A stretch of DNA of 64,000 nucleotides from Carposina sasakii (GCA_014607495.2 CP053169.1:7936001-8000000); one strand, 5' to 3'; counted from the stretch's first letter, positions 23,065-34,130 are shown. Numbers and translations: made by a program. Notes: a model not told the origin generated them from the letters alone.

Positions 23065-23700
23065 TTTGTATCTCTTTAGAAATTCTCGGGGCTATAGAGT
23101 CCCGGTCCTTTGAGAGGCGTGCATCGGGCCTTAGCCAAGATGTAGAGGCCCTTTTTAGAGAGCTTTAATATGGTGTGGGATGCACATGGCGGATACCATC
23201 ACCCAGCGCACCAATATGATGCACCCGGCGATAGTCCCCGCCATGTGCAAGACTATTGGAGTGCAGAGCTATGTCATGCGATGGGAAACAAGGTCATGGG
23301 CTAAGGGGCTGAATTTTGGGTGGGCTTGGATAATCGGGCTATTGAAGGAGACTAACGGACGCCTGCCATTACAACCAAGTCTCATAATTGTTTGGTGGCA
23401 GGCGGTGACTCGCCGACTCATTTCATGGGCCCCCTGAAACGGCCGCACGCACGGAGCGACAAAGGGGGTAACATTTGGTGAGCGGCTAGGGTGGAGGGGT
23501 GCCCCTGGACTTTAAACCGAAGCCAACTCGCCACTTACGGACGGGCACGTCCACCCTCGAGCTGTCATAGCTCTCGCGACTCCACTCTGCCCGGCCGGCG
23601 AAGGCAAGGCAGAGGTGGGGGAACTGTTCCTCGTCAGACCTCACGGCCGTGATGCGAGGCTTCACTAGAATACATCAGCTGCATCTCTTTTCATGCATGT
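23065..23700. repeat. GC-rich island, probably a retroelement remnant
   Basis: Clearly richer in G+C than all surrounding DNA, with CpG-rich strings such as CCTCGAGCTGTCATAGC and GCCCGGCCGGCGAAGG. It runs into an L3 fragment (CTTCACTAGAATACATCAGC). An 85-codon frame at 23180-23437 has no family character. The family and strand are not recognised. Confidence 0.4.
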
Positions 23701-23839
23701 CCGCCATGGCCGCCATGACCGAAATACAGTGAGAGACATCATTACAACGTTTAAATCGATGATAGATGTTCCTCATTTCCTCAAAGTATTATTACCTCTA
23801 ATAGGAAGCCTCATTTTGCACGTTCGTTAGATCATAGAT

Positions 23840-24360
23840 GGCTAGGCTGTACCTATAGAATAATTAGTCACATTTTTACAAGAGCCAGTGACTGCCAGAC
23901 ATGTTTGGACAAACTTTGAACTGCATGTATATGTAGTACGATATAAAAATCAAGTAATTATTTAAAGTATTTTATTAGATCGTCATAAAAAATAAAAAAG
24001 TAGAAATACAAAATTACGTAATGTTGGTTCTTATAATTAAATACAATTATTTGAGCGAGATCAAAAGGCTGAAGGCGTTAAATAATATATTTTATTTTAT
24101 ATGGTTATTAATTAACGTTCCGTACCTCAAAGGAACAAAAACAGACCCCTTATTGGATCAGCTTGTTATACCTGCATTTCTTCACTGTATAAATTACAAA
24201 TAGTACCTAATTACCAACATAATACTAGTGTAGGTGAAGATAATCGTTTAGTTCTTTAGATAGCACATTGTTACAAAATTACATTGTGAAAATTATCTAA
24301 ATCCATTCAATTGAATTTATTTTTAGTTTTATATTTATCATTACACATAATATTTATCTA
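23840..24360. other. No gene seen
   Basis: AT-rich, no recognised repeat. Confidence 0.35.
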
Positions 24361-24365
24361 TTGTA

Positions 24366-24747
24366 CAGGGTGTTTTTTTGTGGCCACCTTTAACGAAGGG
24401 TATGTATTCTATACATGGAATAAAGTAAGTTTATGCCAAAAAAAATGCTGGGAATTTTTTTTTTTTTTTGAAAAAAAATTTTAAATTCCTTGATCGTGCG
24501 AAATTTATAGTGTCTAGTGTTTATGTTAGTTTTTTTATAGACAGATATTAATTATTTTTCGTGAAAAAATCCTGCTACGCGCGTCTATGTGCATTTATGC
24601 AGAAAAACGCAGTCTATTTACTCAACTTTGGACCCTAATATTTTGGAAACCAGACACTTCCCAGGTATGCTTCCATGGAGAAAAATGATCGTGATGATGA
24701 GGAGATTCCGTAGTTTTCGGGAACGTTGACGACCAAAAATCATCCTG
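24366..24747 (+). mobile_element. M1 MITE copy
   Basis: M1 is about 370 bp, with ends CAGGGTG...CACCCTG inside TA. Conserved text includes TTGCCACCCTTAACGAAGG, TGATCGGGCGAAATTTATAG and TTTTCGGGAACGTTGACGAC. This copy is flanked by TA on both sides, and its left arm is diverged (GTGGCCACC). Confidence 0.75.
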
Positions 24748-24784
24748 TATATTACTTATGTGCTACTTACCTAATAATACTTAC

Positions 24785-24790
24785 TTTAAT
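24785..24790 (-). terminator. Possible poly(A) signal of gene B
   Basis: ATTAAA on the minus strand about 320 bases past the stop codon. No AATAAA was seen closer. Weak support. Confidence 0.2.
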
Positions 24791-25109
24791 TCCTTATTTG
24801 TTTGTTGGTGCTTTTGCTGATTATTATAATCTACGTTACGTTATGGCGAAAGGGGTCTTACTAAAGCCCCACTTTAAACTTTTTTTAAATTTTGAAATTG
24901 TTGAGAAAAAAAATATAATACTTCTTATATTTATAGAAAGCGGCTTACGAAAACAAGAGTGACAAAACCAAGAACTATCAGACCCCTATCTCACTGGTTA
25001 CCAACTAGTTTCTAGCTTGTACGTCAACATCAACGTATCAGCAATAAAGGCCCACTTTTTCAATATCTTCAACAAAAAAAAATCATCAAAACCTTAAGGC
25101 TAATCTCAC

Positions 25110-25372
25110 TCATACATAAAAATTACTGTCAGTCACTTTCAAAGTCCTGTAAGCACCATAAAGACCTTCGTCAAGATCATCAGGCCTGTGAAGGGTTTTG
25201 CAGGACTGCGCTCTGGTTATCATGTCATACGAGCCGTTGATTCCACGAAGGGTCATCGCAGTTTTGTGTGGGCTGCGCGTGCGCATCTCCACCTTCAGCT
25301 CCGTCTCGTAGAACCTTCGTTCTTCTTCTTGGAGGAATTTTGAGTTTGATAGTATTTTCTTTGTCCATTCAT
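25110..25372 (-). CDS. Gene B coding exon 5 (C-terminal tail) and stop
   Basis: Encodes EWTKKILSNSKFLQEEERRF and a basic segment VEMRTRSPHKTAM, followed by GINGSYDMITRAQSCKTLHR and YRTLKVTDSNFYV with TGA at 25110-25112. INGSYDML-type text corresponds to FGIDGSFRQL of gene A. The last 40 or so residues extend beyond A's end. Confidence 0.84.
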
Positions 25373-28300
25373 CTGTGTAAAGAATAAATATACTTACTTA
25401 TTACGGCTATAGTACAGTACAGTATAATGGAAATTGACATCACCAGGTAGCCAAGACTGCAAACTAAAGCTAGTCTAAGCTAAAACTATCTTGCTAGCAC
25501 ATAATAGGTACACTATACATATAATAGTATTTATGGATTTTTTTGACCGCCATCATGCCTGATGTTAAGCAAGATGCGGCCTAAGGTACTTTATAAGTAG
25601 CGTCAGAAGAGCATCGGATTCTTTATTTTATAACATGTAAATATTTCCAAGTACCGCCGCGTTGTAGCTTAGGAGCAGTAGTTTAATCCAAATACGGAAC
25701 CCTAAAAACCACATCGGTTGATATATTTTTTTAAATACATATGATGCTGATCCATAGTGCCTCCCGTGTTGACAACATAGTCCAAAATACAAACTGCGGT
25801 CACCAACCCGCCTGCCCAGCGTGGTGACTATGGGCAAAACCCCCCTGTGGCAGTAGCCTTGTGGCGTGCCCTGGGAGAGGCCTACGTCCAGCAGTAAACT
25901 ATAATAGGCTGATGATGATGATGATGCTGATATCTAAACAACCTATGTTACAAATGTATTAGAGAGAGAATGTATAATGAGGCTTTGAAAGTACGCAATT
26001 TCGGGTATTGAACTAAATAAGTTGAATTTGTTAATATAATTTGACGTAGGTAAAGACTACGATGGAAAAGCAAATATCATACCATTGAGATCCTTCATCG
26101 CACCAGCCTTTCCTCCATACTCATAAGGGAGACCCTCAACCGGGAAGTAGTCCAGACCCATCGCGTGGTTGATCTGCTCAGCGTTGGAGTGGATCTGGAC
26201 CACCTTGCGTCTCCAAGGGTAGAGGCCGATGTGAAGGAGGAGTAAGGACATGGTCTTCAGGCGCTGGGTGTTGATCACGTGGACTTCGGAGAAACGGGTT
26301 GGGTGTGCTGTCTGAAAATAAGGAATCACGTCAGAATCCTAATCCGAGGACCGTCTGTCACACGGCTTTTCCCTCACTGCCATTCCGCAAGTATTAGAAG
26401 CAAAATTCCAATAAAGAATTCTAGCTACTGCCATATAGAAAATAAGTCCTGGTTTTTTATCTGACTGCGCCAAAAGCAGGGTTTATAGTGTGTATGTATA
26501 TTTCTTATAGATTATATTAATGGGCTCGACTTACTTAATACCTTAGGACCCAAAGTCAACCTTACCTGCCAGTGGTGCACCCTGCTATTTAACGGACGAG
26601 GCTCTGACGCTAATAGCCCATAACACCTATATGCCACGGTGAGTAATTTGCACGCTTCTGCCTAATATCTTTGGGGAATAATGGGCGTGGCTATACAGGG
26701 TGTTTTTTCGTTGCCACCCTTAACAAAGGTTACGTACTCTATAGACCAAATACGAGTAAAGTAAGTTTATGCTAAAAAAAAAAACTGGGAAACGATGTTA
26801 TTAAAAAAAAAAAAATTACTTGATCGGGCGAAATTTATAGTGTCCAGTATTTATGATAGTTTTTTCATAGACAGATATTAATTATTTATCGTGAAAAAAT
26901 CTTGCTACACGCGTCAATGTGCATTTATGCAGAAAAACGCAGTCTATTTACTCTACTTTGGATAATAATATTTTGGAAACCAGACACTTCCCAGGTCTTC
27001 GACTGCTTCCATGGAGAAAAATGATCATGATGATGAGGAGATTCCGTAGTTTTCGGGAACGTTGACGACCAAAAATTACATATATATATATACATATATA
27101 TATATTTTCTTTGTCACACTTTAGCTAGAGCCGTTTAGGCTTTTCACACTTGAGCTGTAGAGATATCATTAGATTCATCTTGGTAGGATTTTATCTGTAA
27201 ATTATTGTCTTTTGTAGGTATAGCAGTGATGATATAACAATACTGATTTACGCCCTGACAAAGGGCATAAATTGGGACTGTGGATTAAGATCCTGTACCT
27301 TCATACACCAGACAAAGTCCTTCCAATACGTCCCCCTGAAGTGATTCTTAAGATGTCTGGGCTGCAGGTCGCTGACATCAATAAAGACCACCTCCTCGCC
27401 AGGTGTAGGGTCTTCGCGTAGTCTGAAATGAAAATAATTATTTGATTATATTCATGTGCTGATGCGAGGCTTCACTAGAATACATCAGCTGCATCTCTTT
27501 TCATGCATGTCGTAAGAGGCAACTTAGGAACTCTGGTATTCTCTCGATAAGCTTAATTAGCACTGACTTCATTTTCGCGCGTTCGTTAAATCACGTGATG
27601 AAGTTCCTCTCCAGTAGGAGAAGTAACTCCCACCAGTAGCCTAATACTTAACTAAAGCCAATTACAATGTTCTACAGCTCAACTAACAAAAGTGAGAAAA
27701 CATTATTGGCTGTTGATATATTTGCTATTTTGTCTTTCGGATATTCGTTTAGCAAATGTCGAGTGCAGACTTTACAAGTGGGAGTTGGGGCCCAGGCAGT
27801 CAGGTGACTCTAAAATTCAACAACAAAAATCTAAGTATCCCATATAAATTATAACCCTAACTAGAGGTAGCAGTTTGTACATATAGTAATAATTAAATAA
27901 ATAGTAAATATTCCCACACTGCACAACATATTAACCTAGTCCCACAGTAAGATCCCTAAAGTTTGTATCGTAAATTCCAAAACACAGGAAACAAAAGCAG
28001 TTTCATGACGGAAACGGAATTCTAATTTTGCATATGGGCATACGGGTTCAATGTCCCTGGAAGATAGGTATATGTATGTAAAAGTATTGTATTGAGTCTT
28101 CCGGCGACTCGGACCACTCGAAACTCGGACCGCGGTCCCAATCGCCGGATCTATTAAATTTAATATTTTTCTTCCGGCGACTGGGACCACGCTCAATATG
28201 GATAAAGAAATCTATTGTTCTGATCGATTTGTAGTACAGTCAGAAGAAAAGGAATTTAAATAAAAACATTTTTGTATGAAAATCGTTTTAAATCCGACAA

Positions 28301-31166
28301 ATTGTTGAAAAAAAATCAGTTTCAATGCCACATACAAATAACAATTATGTAGGGTACTATACAATAAAATAACAATATAAAAAATATTTTTTAACTTAAA
28401 CAAACATTTAAAAAAATCACAATCTGTTCATCGCACCAGTTCCTTCCAAAAAGTTTAATAACAAATTTCAATTTAAAAAAATCTGCCTTTTACATATCTT
28501 ATACTAAAATTATATAGCAATGAATATGCTACAGGAACAATATTCAAGTTGGTATCTGTACTTCCTACATCTGCATATAGCGTATGAAGTTGATAGAAAG
28601 TATTGAAATAGATTTTAAAGGTGCCATCAATAAAAAACGCTTACATGTCTTTATGTATTTCTTCATTTCTTCACCAGCGAACACTAAAATGTGCTTTCTT
28701 TTTTCTCTGTAGTCAGCAAGCAACAAATTTTGGTCCTTTTTAGGCACTTCAACATCGGCTGCTTTACGGAAAGTTATTTTTCTTGCTCCAACAGAATTAT
28801 TCCGTATCTTGTACAATCGCTTTTCCATATTATAAAAACCGGCAATTTGGAGACAACGTGTAGTTGTCTACTGTATACTTCGCAAGGGATCGAGAGAGCT
28901 AATATAAATACTACTGTAGTGATACATTGTTATTGGATTGCCTACAATATTTTGGTTTAAAAAAATTTCTTGTGACTGTACAATTTACGTCAGATATCTT
29001 GCGGTCCCAGTCGACGGTTTCAAAAACGGAAACCGGCGATTGGGACCGCATTCCAAGCTTCGAGCGCTCCGAGTGGCCGGAAGACTCTTGTATTTCCTAG
29101 GTTTTATGATTAAAACCTAACATATTTACTTGATTCTTACGAAATAAACGCTTTTGTGTTATTTTATGGCCGAGATCCTATGCTTTCACTAAAATATAAT
29201 ACATTAACCGCATCTCCTTCTGTGCATGTCGTAAGCTATCAACTTCTCACTGAACCTCCGTAGGCACCCGCTCCCTGATTATGTAACTAGCAAAAGCAAA
29301 GCGATAGCGAAAATTGTACAAAAATCGCTGATCGCTTGTCAAATTCGTATTACGTAAAATGAATTTCAAAGGAACTTTGACATTTCAAGGCGAATATTTA
29401 CGCTATCGCTTTGTTTCGGCTTTGCTATTGCAAATTAGGTAATCAGGGGGCTGATACGAGTATGCTAAACGAGGTTCAGTTATTTCGGGAACATAGTAGT
29501 GTGCGTGCACCTACATATATATATACCTATATATGTTTTAGCTGAGAAGAACTAATTTCCTCTGTTTATTTGCATGCTAATGATTCAGTAGTTGACTTTG
29601 GTGCATCGCACTTATTTCCTACTTATGACTAATCAAGCTTATGTTTACATTAAAAATATTCATTAAGCACACAGAGACTTAAATAAATAAATCTGAAATA
29701 CGTGAGCTGCATCTCTCCCATATGTAGGTATCATAAACGAACTTAGTATCTGAAAAACTAATTATCACTATGGTGTCGACTGAGTAAAATAGCACTACCT
29801 CTTTTGCCCATGGGTATCGTAAGAGGCCACTAAGGGTTTCCGGGAGATGGGCAGCAGCGCCTCCCGTACTAAAAACATAGTCAAAAAATCACACTGCGGC
29901 CACCAACCCGCTTGCCGAGCGTGCGAATATAACTATACCTATAGATAAAAACCGCCCTGTGACAGTAGTCTTGTCACGTGCCCGGGGGGAGGCCTACGTC
30001 CCGCAATCTACGCAAATCTACCGAATGCAAGAAGTGTTTTACTGAACAATAAGTGAGCTAATTCACCTTATATCCAAGATCATGAGCCATCTAGCCAGCA
30101 AGGCTTTGGCTGAGAGAGGTCTGTCCAGCGCGGTGGGTGCCGGTAGATTGACTAGAGTCATCCGTCTGCCACCAACGCTGCGCGCGCGCAATGGTACAAT
30201 GTATCTGGAATATTATAAAATAACATGATGAGGATTCCTTTACTTTGATAATAAAGGAGAATACTTTAAATAGAGAGCAGGGTAATATTAATATTTCTAT
30301 ACTGAACACGAATAGATTTGGAGTAGTTAGTAACATTTCTGGCTGCAGGAGGTATCTGAAAGGGTCCTCCACTAAAATCACTAAGTATTTGTTTCATGGG
30401 CAATATTTACTTCGGACTAACCAAAGTTTTTAAACATGAATTTCGTTTCGTTCATCACGTATTTAATATCAAAAGGTATTCCAGGGCTTTAGGTAAACCC
30501 CTTGATCCGGCATGTTTTATCTGGATATATATTTTTTGCCTTGTTATTTGGCTAGGATTATGTTTATAATTTGTTTTTCTTTTAACTCTGGTATTTAGTA
30601 TCTAATCCTATCTAATACAGATAATATTCAAACATTAAACGTACATACGAAACTTTAAAAAGAAATTATTTTGCATATAATATGTGAGATGAAAGATTGA
30701 ATCACATCCGCCAGCACTTATCCTTTACTCTTGCTCGGAACCGTCATATGCTAGAGCAAGAAAGCTATTGCCTCGAGGATTAAGCCATGTACTATATAGC
30801 TTACCCACAAGCAATCTCGCTTTGCTTCTCGCTCTAGGTAATGTCGGTTTTAAGCGACCAAAAAAGGATAGGACGATGACAAAGGACGAAAGCGTGACAG
30901 GTAACCCAAGAAAATAAATCAAAAACTTACGCATCCTGGCAACTGGACAGTATTTCCTCATCATCAGGTCTTCGATGATGCCACAACCCGCTCCGACCTC
31001 CAGGTCCTCGGGTCACATAGTATCTTCTAGCACGTTTAGCAGCCTCCACCTCATCACCCTCACAGGCAAGCAGGAAAAGGTTCAGCACCGTCAGCTCCTC
31101 GGGAGAAGGTGGTCTGTTAAGGTTGTCGCTGGCCCATCGCTCTGCAAACGAAGCTGCCGGGGACAT
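25110..31166 (-). CDS. CRAL-TRIO domain protein, gene B (5 coding exons, diverged paralog of A)
   Basis: Coding exons are 31166-30931, 30204-30067, 27422-27299, 26311-26083 and 25372-25110. They total 990 nt: 329 codons plus TGA. It belongs to the same cytosolic lipid-carrier family as gene A. The N-terminal helices carry LFLLACEGDEVEAAKRARRY. The lobe carries GRRMTLVNLP, VVFIDVSDLQP, SEVHVINTQRL and LPYEYGGKAGAMKDLN. The last exon adds a longer basic tail (TKKILSNSKFLQEEERRFYE) not seen in A. The ATG at 31166 follows an acceptor by one base, so the leader is spliced. Introns match A at three positions with the same phase (before YIVPL/QMPPL, at CMK-TAHP/CVQ-EAYP, and at LN-DEW/LH-NAW). The others differ. 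The donor after exon 3 (GTACAG) is weak. The lobe is intact but far from A, so a different ligand is likely; which one cannot be told. Confidence 0.87.
25741..25931 (+). repeat. L1 copy with 11-bp target duplication
   Basis: 5'-truncated L1 (starts CCATAGTGCCTCCCGTGTTG) ending in GATGATGATGATG, bracketed by ATGATGCTGAT at 25741-25751 and 25921-25931. Typical target-primed insertion. It lies 370 bases upstream of gene B's last exon. Confidence 0.65.
26083..26311 (-). CDS. Gene B coding exon 4 (lipid-binding lobe)
   Basis: Encodes TAHPTRFSEVHVINTQRLK, a helix LLLLHIGLYPWRRKVVQIHS, and GLDYFPVEGLPYEYGGKAG. It corresponds to exons 5 plus 6 of gene A with no intron between. Acceptor ATTTTCAG, donor GTATGA leaving one base of an Asp codon. 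Confidence 0.88.
26696..27080 (+). mobile_element. M1 MITE copy, right end lost
   Basis: The left end TA-CAGGGTG is intact. The right end decays into a TA run (27080-27105). In the intron between exons 3 and 4 of gene B. Confidence 0.7.
27299..27422 (-). CDS. Gene B coding exon 3 (lipid-binding lobe)
   Basis: Encodes LREDPTPGEEVVFIDVSDLQ and HLKNHFRGTYWKDFVWCMK. The acceptor is ATTTCAG. The donor GTACAG departs from GTRAGT, but the junction K-TAHP lines up exactly with VQ-EAYP of gene A in phase 0. Confidence 0.82.
27458..27560 (+). repeat. L3 repeat, 5' part
   Basis: GATGCGAGGCTTCACTAGAA, then CATCAGCTGCATCTC and CATGTCGTAAGAGGCAACTT. Confidence 0.55.
28094..29087 (-). mobile_element. Mutator-like (MULE) transposon relic
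   Basis: Long imperfect terminal inverted repeats begin GAGTCTTCCGGC and include GCGGTCCCAATCGCCGG on both ends (about 55 bp compared by eye). The flanks share TTGTATT directly at the ends; MULEs normally duplicate 8-10 bp, so a boundary may be off. It contains a broken transposase on the minus strand and lies in the intron between exons 2 and 3 of gene B. Confidence 0.7.
28510..28828 (-). pseudogene. MULE transposase fragment, frameshifted
   Basis: From the ATG at 28828 the frame gives PKKDQNLLLADYREKRKHIL and then FAGEEMKKYIKTCKRFL, the usual approach to the first catalytic Asp. The next residues go out of frame, but one base over the sequence reads DGTFKIYFNTFYQLHTLYAD, the canonical DGTFK and QLyT/H segment of MULE transposases. 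No later catalytic residues were found. Only this short N-terminal part remains. Confidence 0.65.
29271..29452. mobile_element. M6 palindromic MITE, second copy
   Basis: Same arms as 8338-8527 (GCAAAGCGATAGCGAAAATT, inverted CGCTATCGCTTTG, then GCAAATTAGGTAATCAGGGG). In the intron between exons 2 and 3 of gene B. Confidence 0.65.
29768..30006 (+). repeat. L1 copy
   Basis: Nearly full-length unit ending GGCCTACGTCCCGCAA, without the GATGAT tail. It ends 60 bases from gene B exon 2. Confidence 0.6.
30067..30204 (-). CDS. Gene B coding exon 2
   Basis: Encodes YIVPLRARSVGGRRMTLVNL, then ALDRPLSAKALLARWLMILD. The acceptor at 30205/30206 (TTCCAG) gives the same phase and alignment as exon 3 of gene A. 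A second AG at 30178-30179 after a CG run would remove the conserved VPL start and was rejected. The donor is GTGAAT. Confidence 0.82.
30931..31166 (-). CDS. Gene B coding exon 1 (CRAL-TRIO-N)
   Basis: Starts MSPAASFAERWASDN and carries SPEELTVLNLFLLACEGDE, then RRYYVTRG and a basic linker to EEILSSCQDA. The acceptor boundary is 31167/31168 (GTTCCAG) and the donor is GTAAGT at 30930-30925. The ATG sits one base inside the exon. No in-frame upstream start can be tested without the leader. Confidence 0.82.
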
Positions 31167-31302
31167 CCTGGAACTGGTGGAATGGAGGATCAGTTACACA
31201 CTCATATCTATGTAACAAGATGCAAGAAATTTTTTAGTAATAGTGATATTGAATGGAATTGGTCAATATTTATGGCGAGGCAAGCAGTAGCACAAGTACC
31301 TC

Positions 31303-31447
31303 AAGGCATTTGAGACACCGGATGCGTATGCGTAGACGTAAGCCTAGACAGCAAGCGGTGTGTCCTGCGTTATACAGTTCGATACATTCTCGGAGGTACG
31401 TGTACGTCTACGTGTACGCATACGCATCCAGTGTGTTCGAGGCTTTA
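31303..31447. mobile_element. M5 foldback element, deleted copy
   Basis: Arms ACACCGGATGCGTATGCGTA and TACGCATACGCATCCAGTGT are kept; the middle is shortened relative to 9362-9596. Its alternating sequence creates short YVYVYVYAY frames that are not genes. It sits just upstream of gene B's first coding exon. Confidence 0.65.
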
Positions 31448-31930
31448 AGGGAATAGGTACTATCAATAATACCACATTTCCTAATGTTAAAAGCTATTTC
31501 TCATTTTCGCACTCTCTACAATTCTTCGCTGACCTTTTTTTTTTGACGTGAAACGTCTTTAAAATCGCGCCGACACATACGGGTACCAGGTTTAAAAACT
31601 GGACCGTAACGAAAAGGTCTATATCATCGTACCTTAATAATTAAAATACTATTGGTCTTAGAAACAAAAATGTGGTGTAAATATTTCACTTATATAGTCA
31701 GCTCGCTGTTATGACATTGAGTTCGTGTCGGGGTCAAGCGGGGCGGCGGGGGAGGGATACTGCGATAACTGTGCGAAACCGGCGCTCACGCTTGTTTCTA
31801 TTCAGTGTAACTCGTGACTCCGACTTTATAGCGTGGTGATTCTTTCGTGTGTTTGTCAAGTTTATTTGAACCGATTGATTCATACAAAAATAAGTGTAAT
31901 TTGGACAGTATTTATATCTATACTAATATT
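31448..31930. other. No gene seen upstream of gene B
   Basis: A G-rich string GGGGCGGCGGGGGAGGG at 31739-31756 is the only standout. No convincing promoter for gene B found. Confidence 0.35.
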
Positions 31931-31931
31931 A

Positions 31932-32130
31932 TAAAGCTGAAGAGTTTGTTTGTTTGTTTGTTTGAACGCGCTAATCTCAGGAACTACTGGTCTGATTTGA
32001 AAAATTCTTTCAGTGTTAGATAGCCCATTTACCAAGGAAGGCTACAGTCTATACAACAACCTGCCCGGCTTCGCACGGGTACAACGCCCCCTCACGCGGA
32101 CGAAGTCGTGGGCGGCTGCTATTTAAAATA
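31932..32130 (+). repeat. R8-like repeat
   Basis: GTTTGTTTGTTTGTTTGAAC, then CTAATCTCAGGAACTACTGG, ending CACGCGGACGAAGTCGTGGG. A familiar arrangement in lepidopteran repeats. Confidence 0.5.
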
Positions 32131-32340
32131 ACCAGAAAGTGACAATAAATATATAAACATTTGCTATGTATTTTATGTTTCTATTACGTACCTGTTCTTT
32201 TTTTATTAAAATACTTAAAACAGCGTCCATCTTGTTTTCATTTCAATCTTTTACTTTAAAAGCGATTCGCTAACATAGACGTTTCACGTTAAAACCAACG
32301 GCCGTGTGCCCCGACACAGCCCCACCCGCTTTTCACACAC

Positions 32341-32571
32341 TACACAGCACATTAACTTAGTCCCACATTAAGATCCCTAAGGTCTTGGTATATAAGGTAT
32401 CGTGGGTACTAAGCAACGGTATATAAATACATAGATAAGTATAGAAACATCCATGACTCGGAAACAAACAATGATATTCATCATATCAATGTTTGCACCT
32501 GCCGGGATTCGATCCCAGGACCTATGGCGTCGCAGGCGGGGTCACTGCCTACTAGACCAGTCGGCCGTTTT
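32341..32571 (-). repeat. S2 tRNA-derived SINE, minus strand
   Basis: The head reads (minus) GACTGGTCTAGTAGGCAGTG and GGGATCGAATCCCGGCAGG. The body holds GATTCATCATATCAATG inverted, and the 3' end GTCCCACATTAAGATCCC. Copies also at 33033-33225, 46560-46733 and 51256-51505. Confidence 0.65.
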
Positions 32572-32614
32572 CATAGCTATATGAGTGTGATATTTTCTCG
32601 ATTCTGGTCCTGTG

Positions 32615-32830
32615 TTAATGCGGGGCTTTACTAAAATATTACTTGCATATCTTTCCGTTCATGTCGTAAGAGTTGACCATGGAACTCAGATATTCTCTAA
32701 GGCGATAAGCTTGCTAGCTTTCACTGATCATTTACATCTTTCGCTATGCTAAACGTGGCTGTGAGATCTCCTTTATGATTCTGCAGTTTTGGCTACCCCA
32801 TTGTGGTAACACAGCCATGTCTATTATGTA
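32615..32830 (+). repeat. L3 repeat, near full length
   Basis: GTGTTAATGCGGGGCTTTAC to TTTTGGCTACCCCATTGTGG and GTAACACAGCCATG. Confidence 0.6.
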
Positions 32831-33032
32831 AGTACCTATATGTAATCATTTCTATTTGGGTAATCCTATTGTGTAGAGTTCGGTGAGATTCCTAAGGACG
32901 GTCCCGTTGTTGGACCGAAAGGAGAATTTGCATGAAAATATGCCTTAATTACGGTCAGTGTACCGCTAACATTTAAACTGTTTCTCTAAGCTTTGAATAC
33001 AATAAATTTTGAGGAAATATATTCATAAACTT

Positions 33033-33225
33033 TACAACACATTAACCTACTCCCACGCCAAGAAACCTAAGGTCTTGTGTCGTGGATACTAAGCATCGGA
33101 ATAAATAGATAGATAATTTTAGAAACATCCACAACTGGTAATAATAGTATTATTTATAAGAAAGTTGATAAAGCAATGTTTGCACTTAACGGGATCGAAC
33201 GCAGGACCTATGGCTCGGTCGTCTT
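33033..33225 (-). repeat. S2 SINE, minus strand, partial
   Basis: AACACATTAACCTACTCCCA to GGGATCGAACGCAGGACC. Interrupted by an AATAATAGTATTATTTATAA insertion. Confidence 0.6.
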
Positions 33226-33768
33226 TGTAATATTTGTCATAGATCTTATGAATTCTATACCTACTACTAGTGTACATACTACGTACCTACTTAAAGGTTC
33301 TTTACCATTATAAATACACGTGTACTAATGTTTGAATCTAAAGCGTAGTTTTCATATCGCAAAAAATTAACTTTGTATTGTTATTCATCACATCCATGCA
33401 AAATTATACGGTATAATGGAATTTTAAAGTACAAAATTCAACAAAAATTCCATCAACAACAAGAATAAATAACTGCGCCAAAAACGACAAATTACCTTAC
33501 TTCCATGATACGTGATCAGATTCGAAACGCTTGTTATATCCTGAACTTAGACAACAATATGCTCCGATGAGCCGAGCTCCGATATAAAGTTCCACGATGT
33601 AAATTTAAATGCCAACTAAAGTTTTTCACCCTGTACAGGAATTTTTCGTGATCGCTTCGCTTAACAGTAAATTGTAACAGGCATAAAGCTGAGTATTTAC
33701 ATACGAGATAAGCATTAATGCAGTCAAATACAATATGCTACCACCAGGGTTACAATACAACTGACATA

Positions 33769-34130
33769 CAGGATGTTTTTTCGTTGCCACTCTTAACGAA
33801 GGGTACGTACTATATCAAATAAAGTAAGTTTATGCCAATCGATGTAAATTTTTTTGATTTTTTTTTTAATTACTTGATCGGGCGAAATTTATAGTGTCCA
33901 GTGTTTATGCTAGTTTTTTCATTGACAGATATTAATTATTTCTCGTGAAAAAATCTTGCTACGCGCGTCTATGTGCATTTATGCAGAAAAACGCAGTCTA
34001 TTTACTCAACTTTGGACCCTAATATCTTGGGAACCAGACACTTCCCAAATATGCTTTCATGGAGAAAAATAAAATCGTGATGACGAGGAGATTCCGTAGT
34101 TTTCGGGAACGTTGACGACCAAAAATCACA
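33769..34130 (+). mobile_element. M1 MITE copy
   Basis: Left end TA-CAGGATG. Right end degraded (AAAAATCACATATA). A minus-strand 80-codon frame here is not a gene. Confidence 0.7.

Noticed and set aside
23180..23437. 85-codon frame in the GC-rich island
   Set aside because: No recognisable domain, likely a by-product of high G+C.
30067..30177. Alternative shorter exon 2 of gene B starting after the AG at 30178
   Set aside because: It would drop the VPL-RAR block that aligns with MPPLPGL of gene A. The upstream TTCCAG gives the same intron phase as gene A.
31253..31456. Frame with YVYVYVYAY
   Set aside because: Created by alternating CGTATGCG repeats of foldback M5.
33497..33620. Possible promoter and leader exon of gene B on the minus strand (TATA-like text, donor GTAAGG)
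   Set aside because: The ATG just before the donor would join gene B out of frame and the TATA-like string reads better on the plus strand; too weak to list as a feature.
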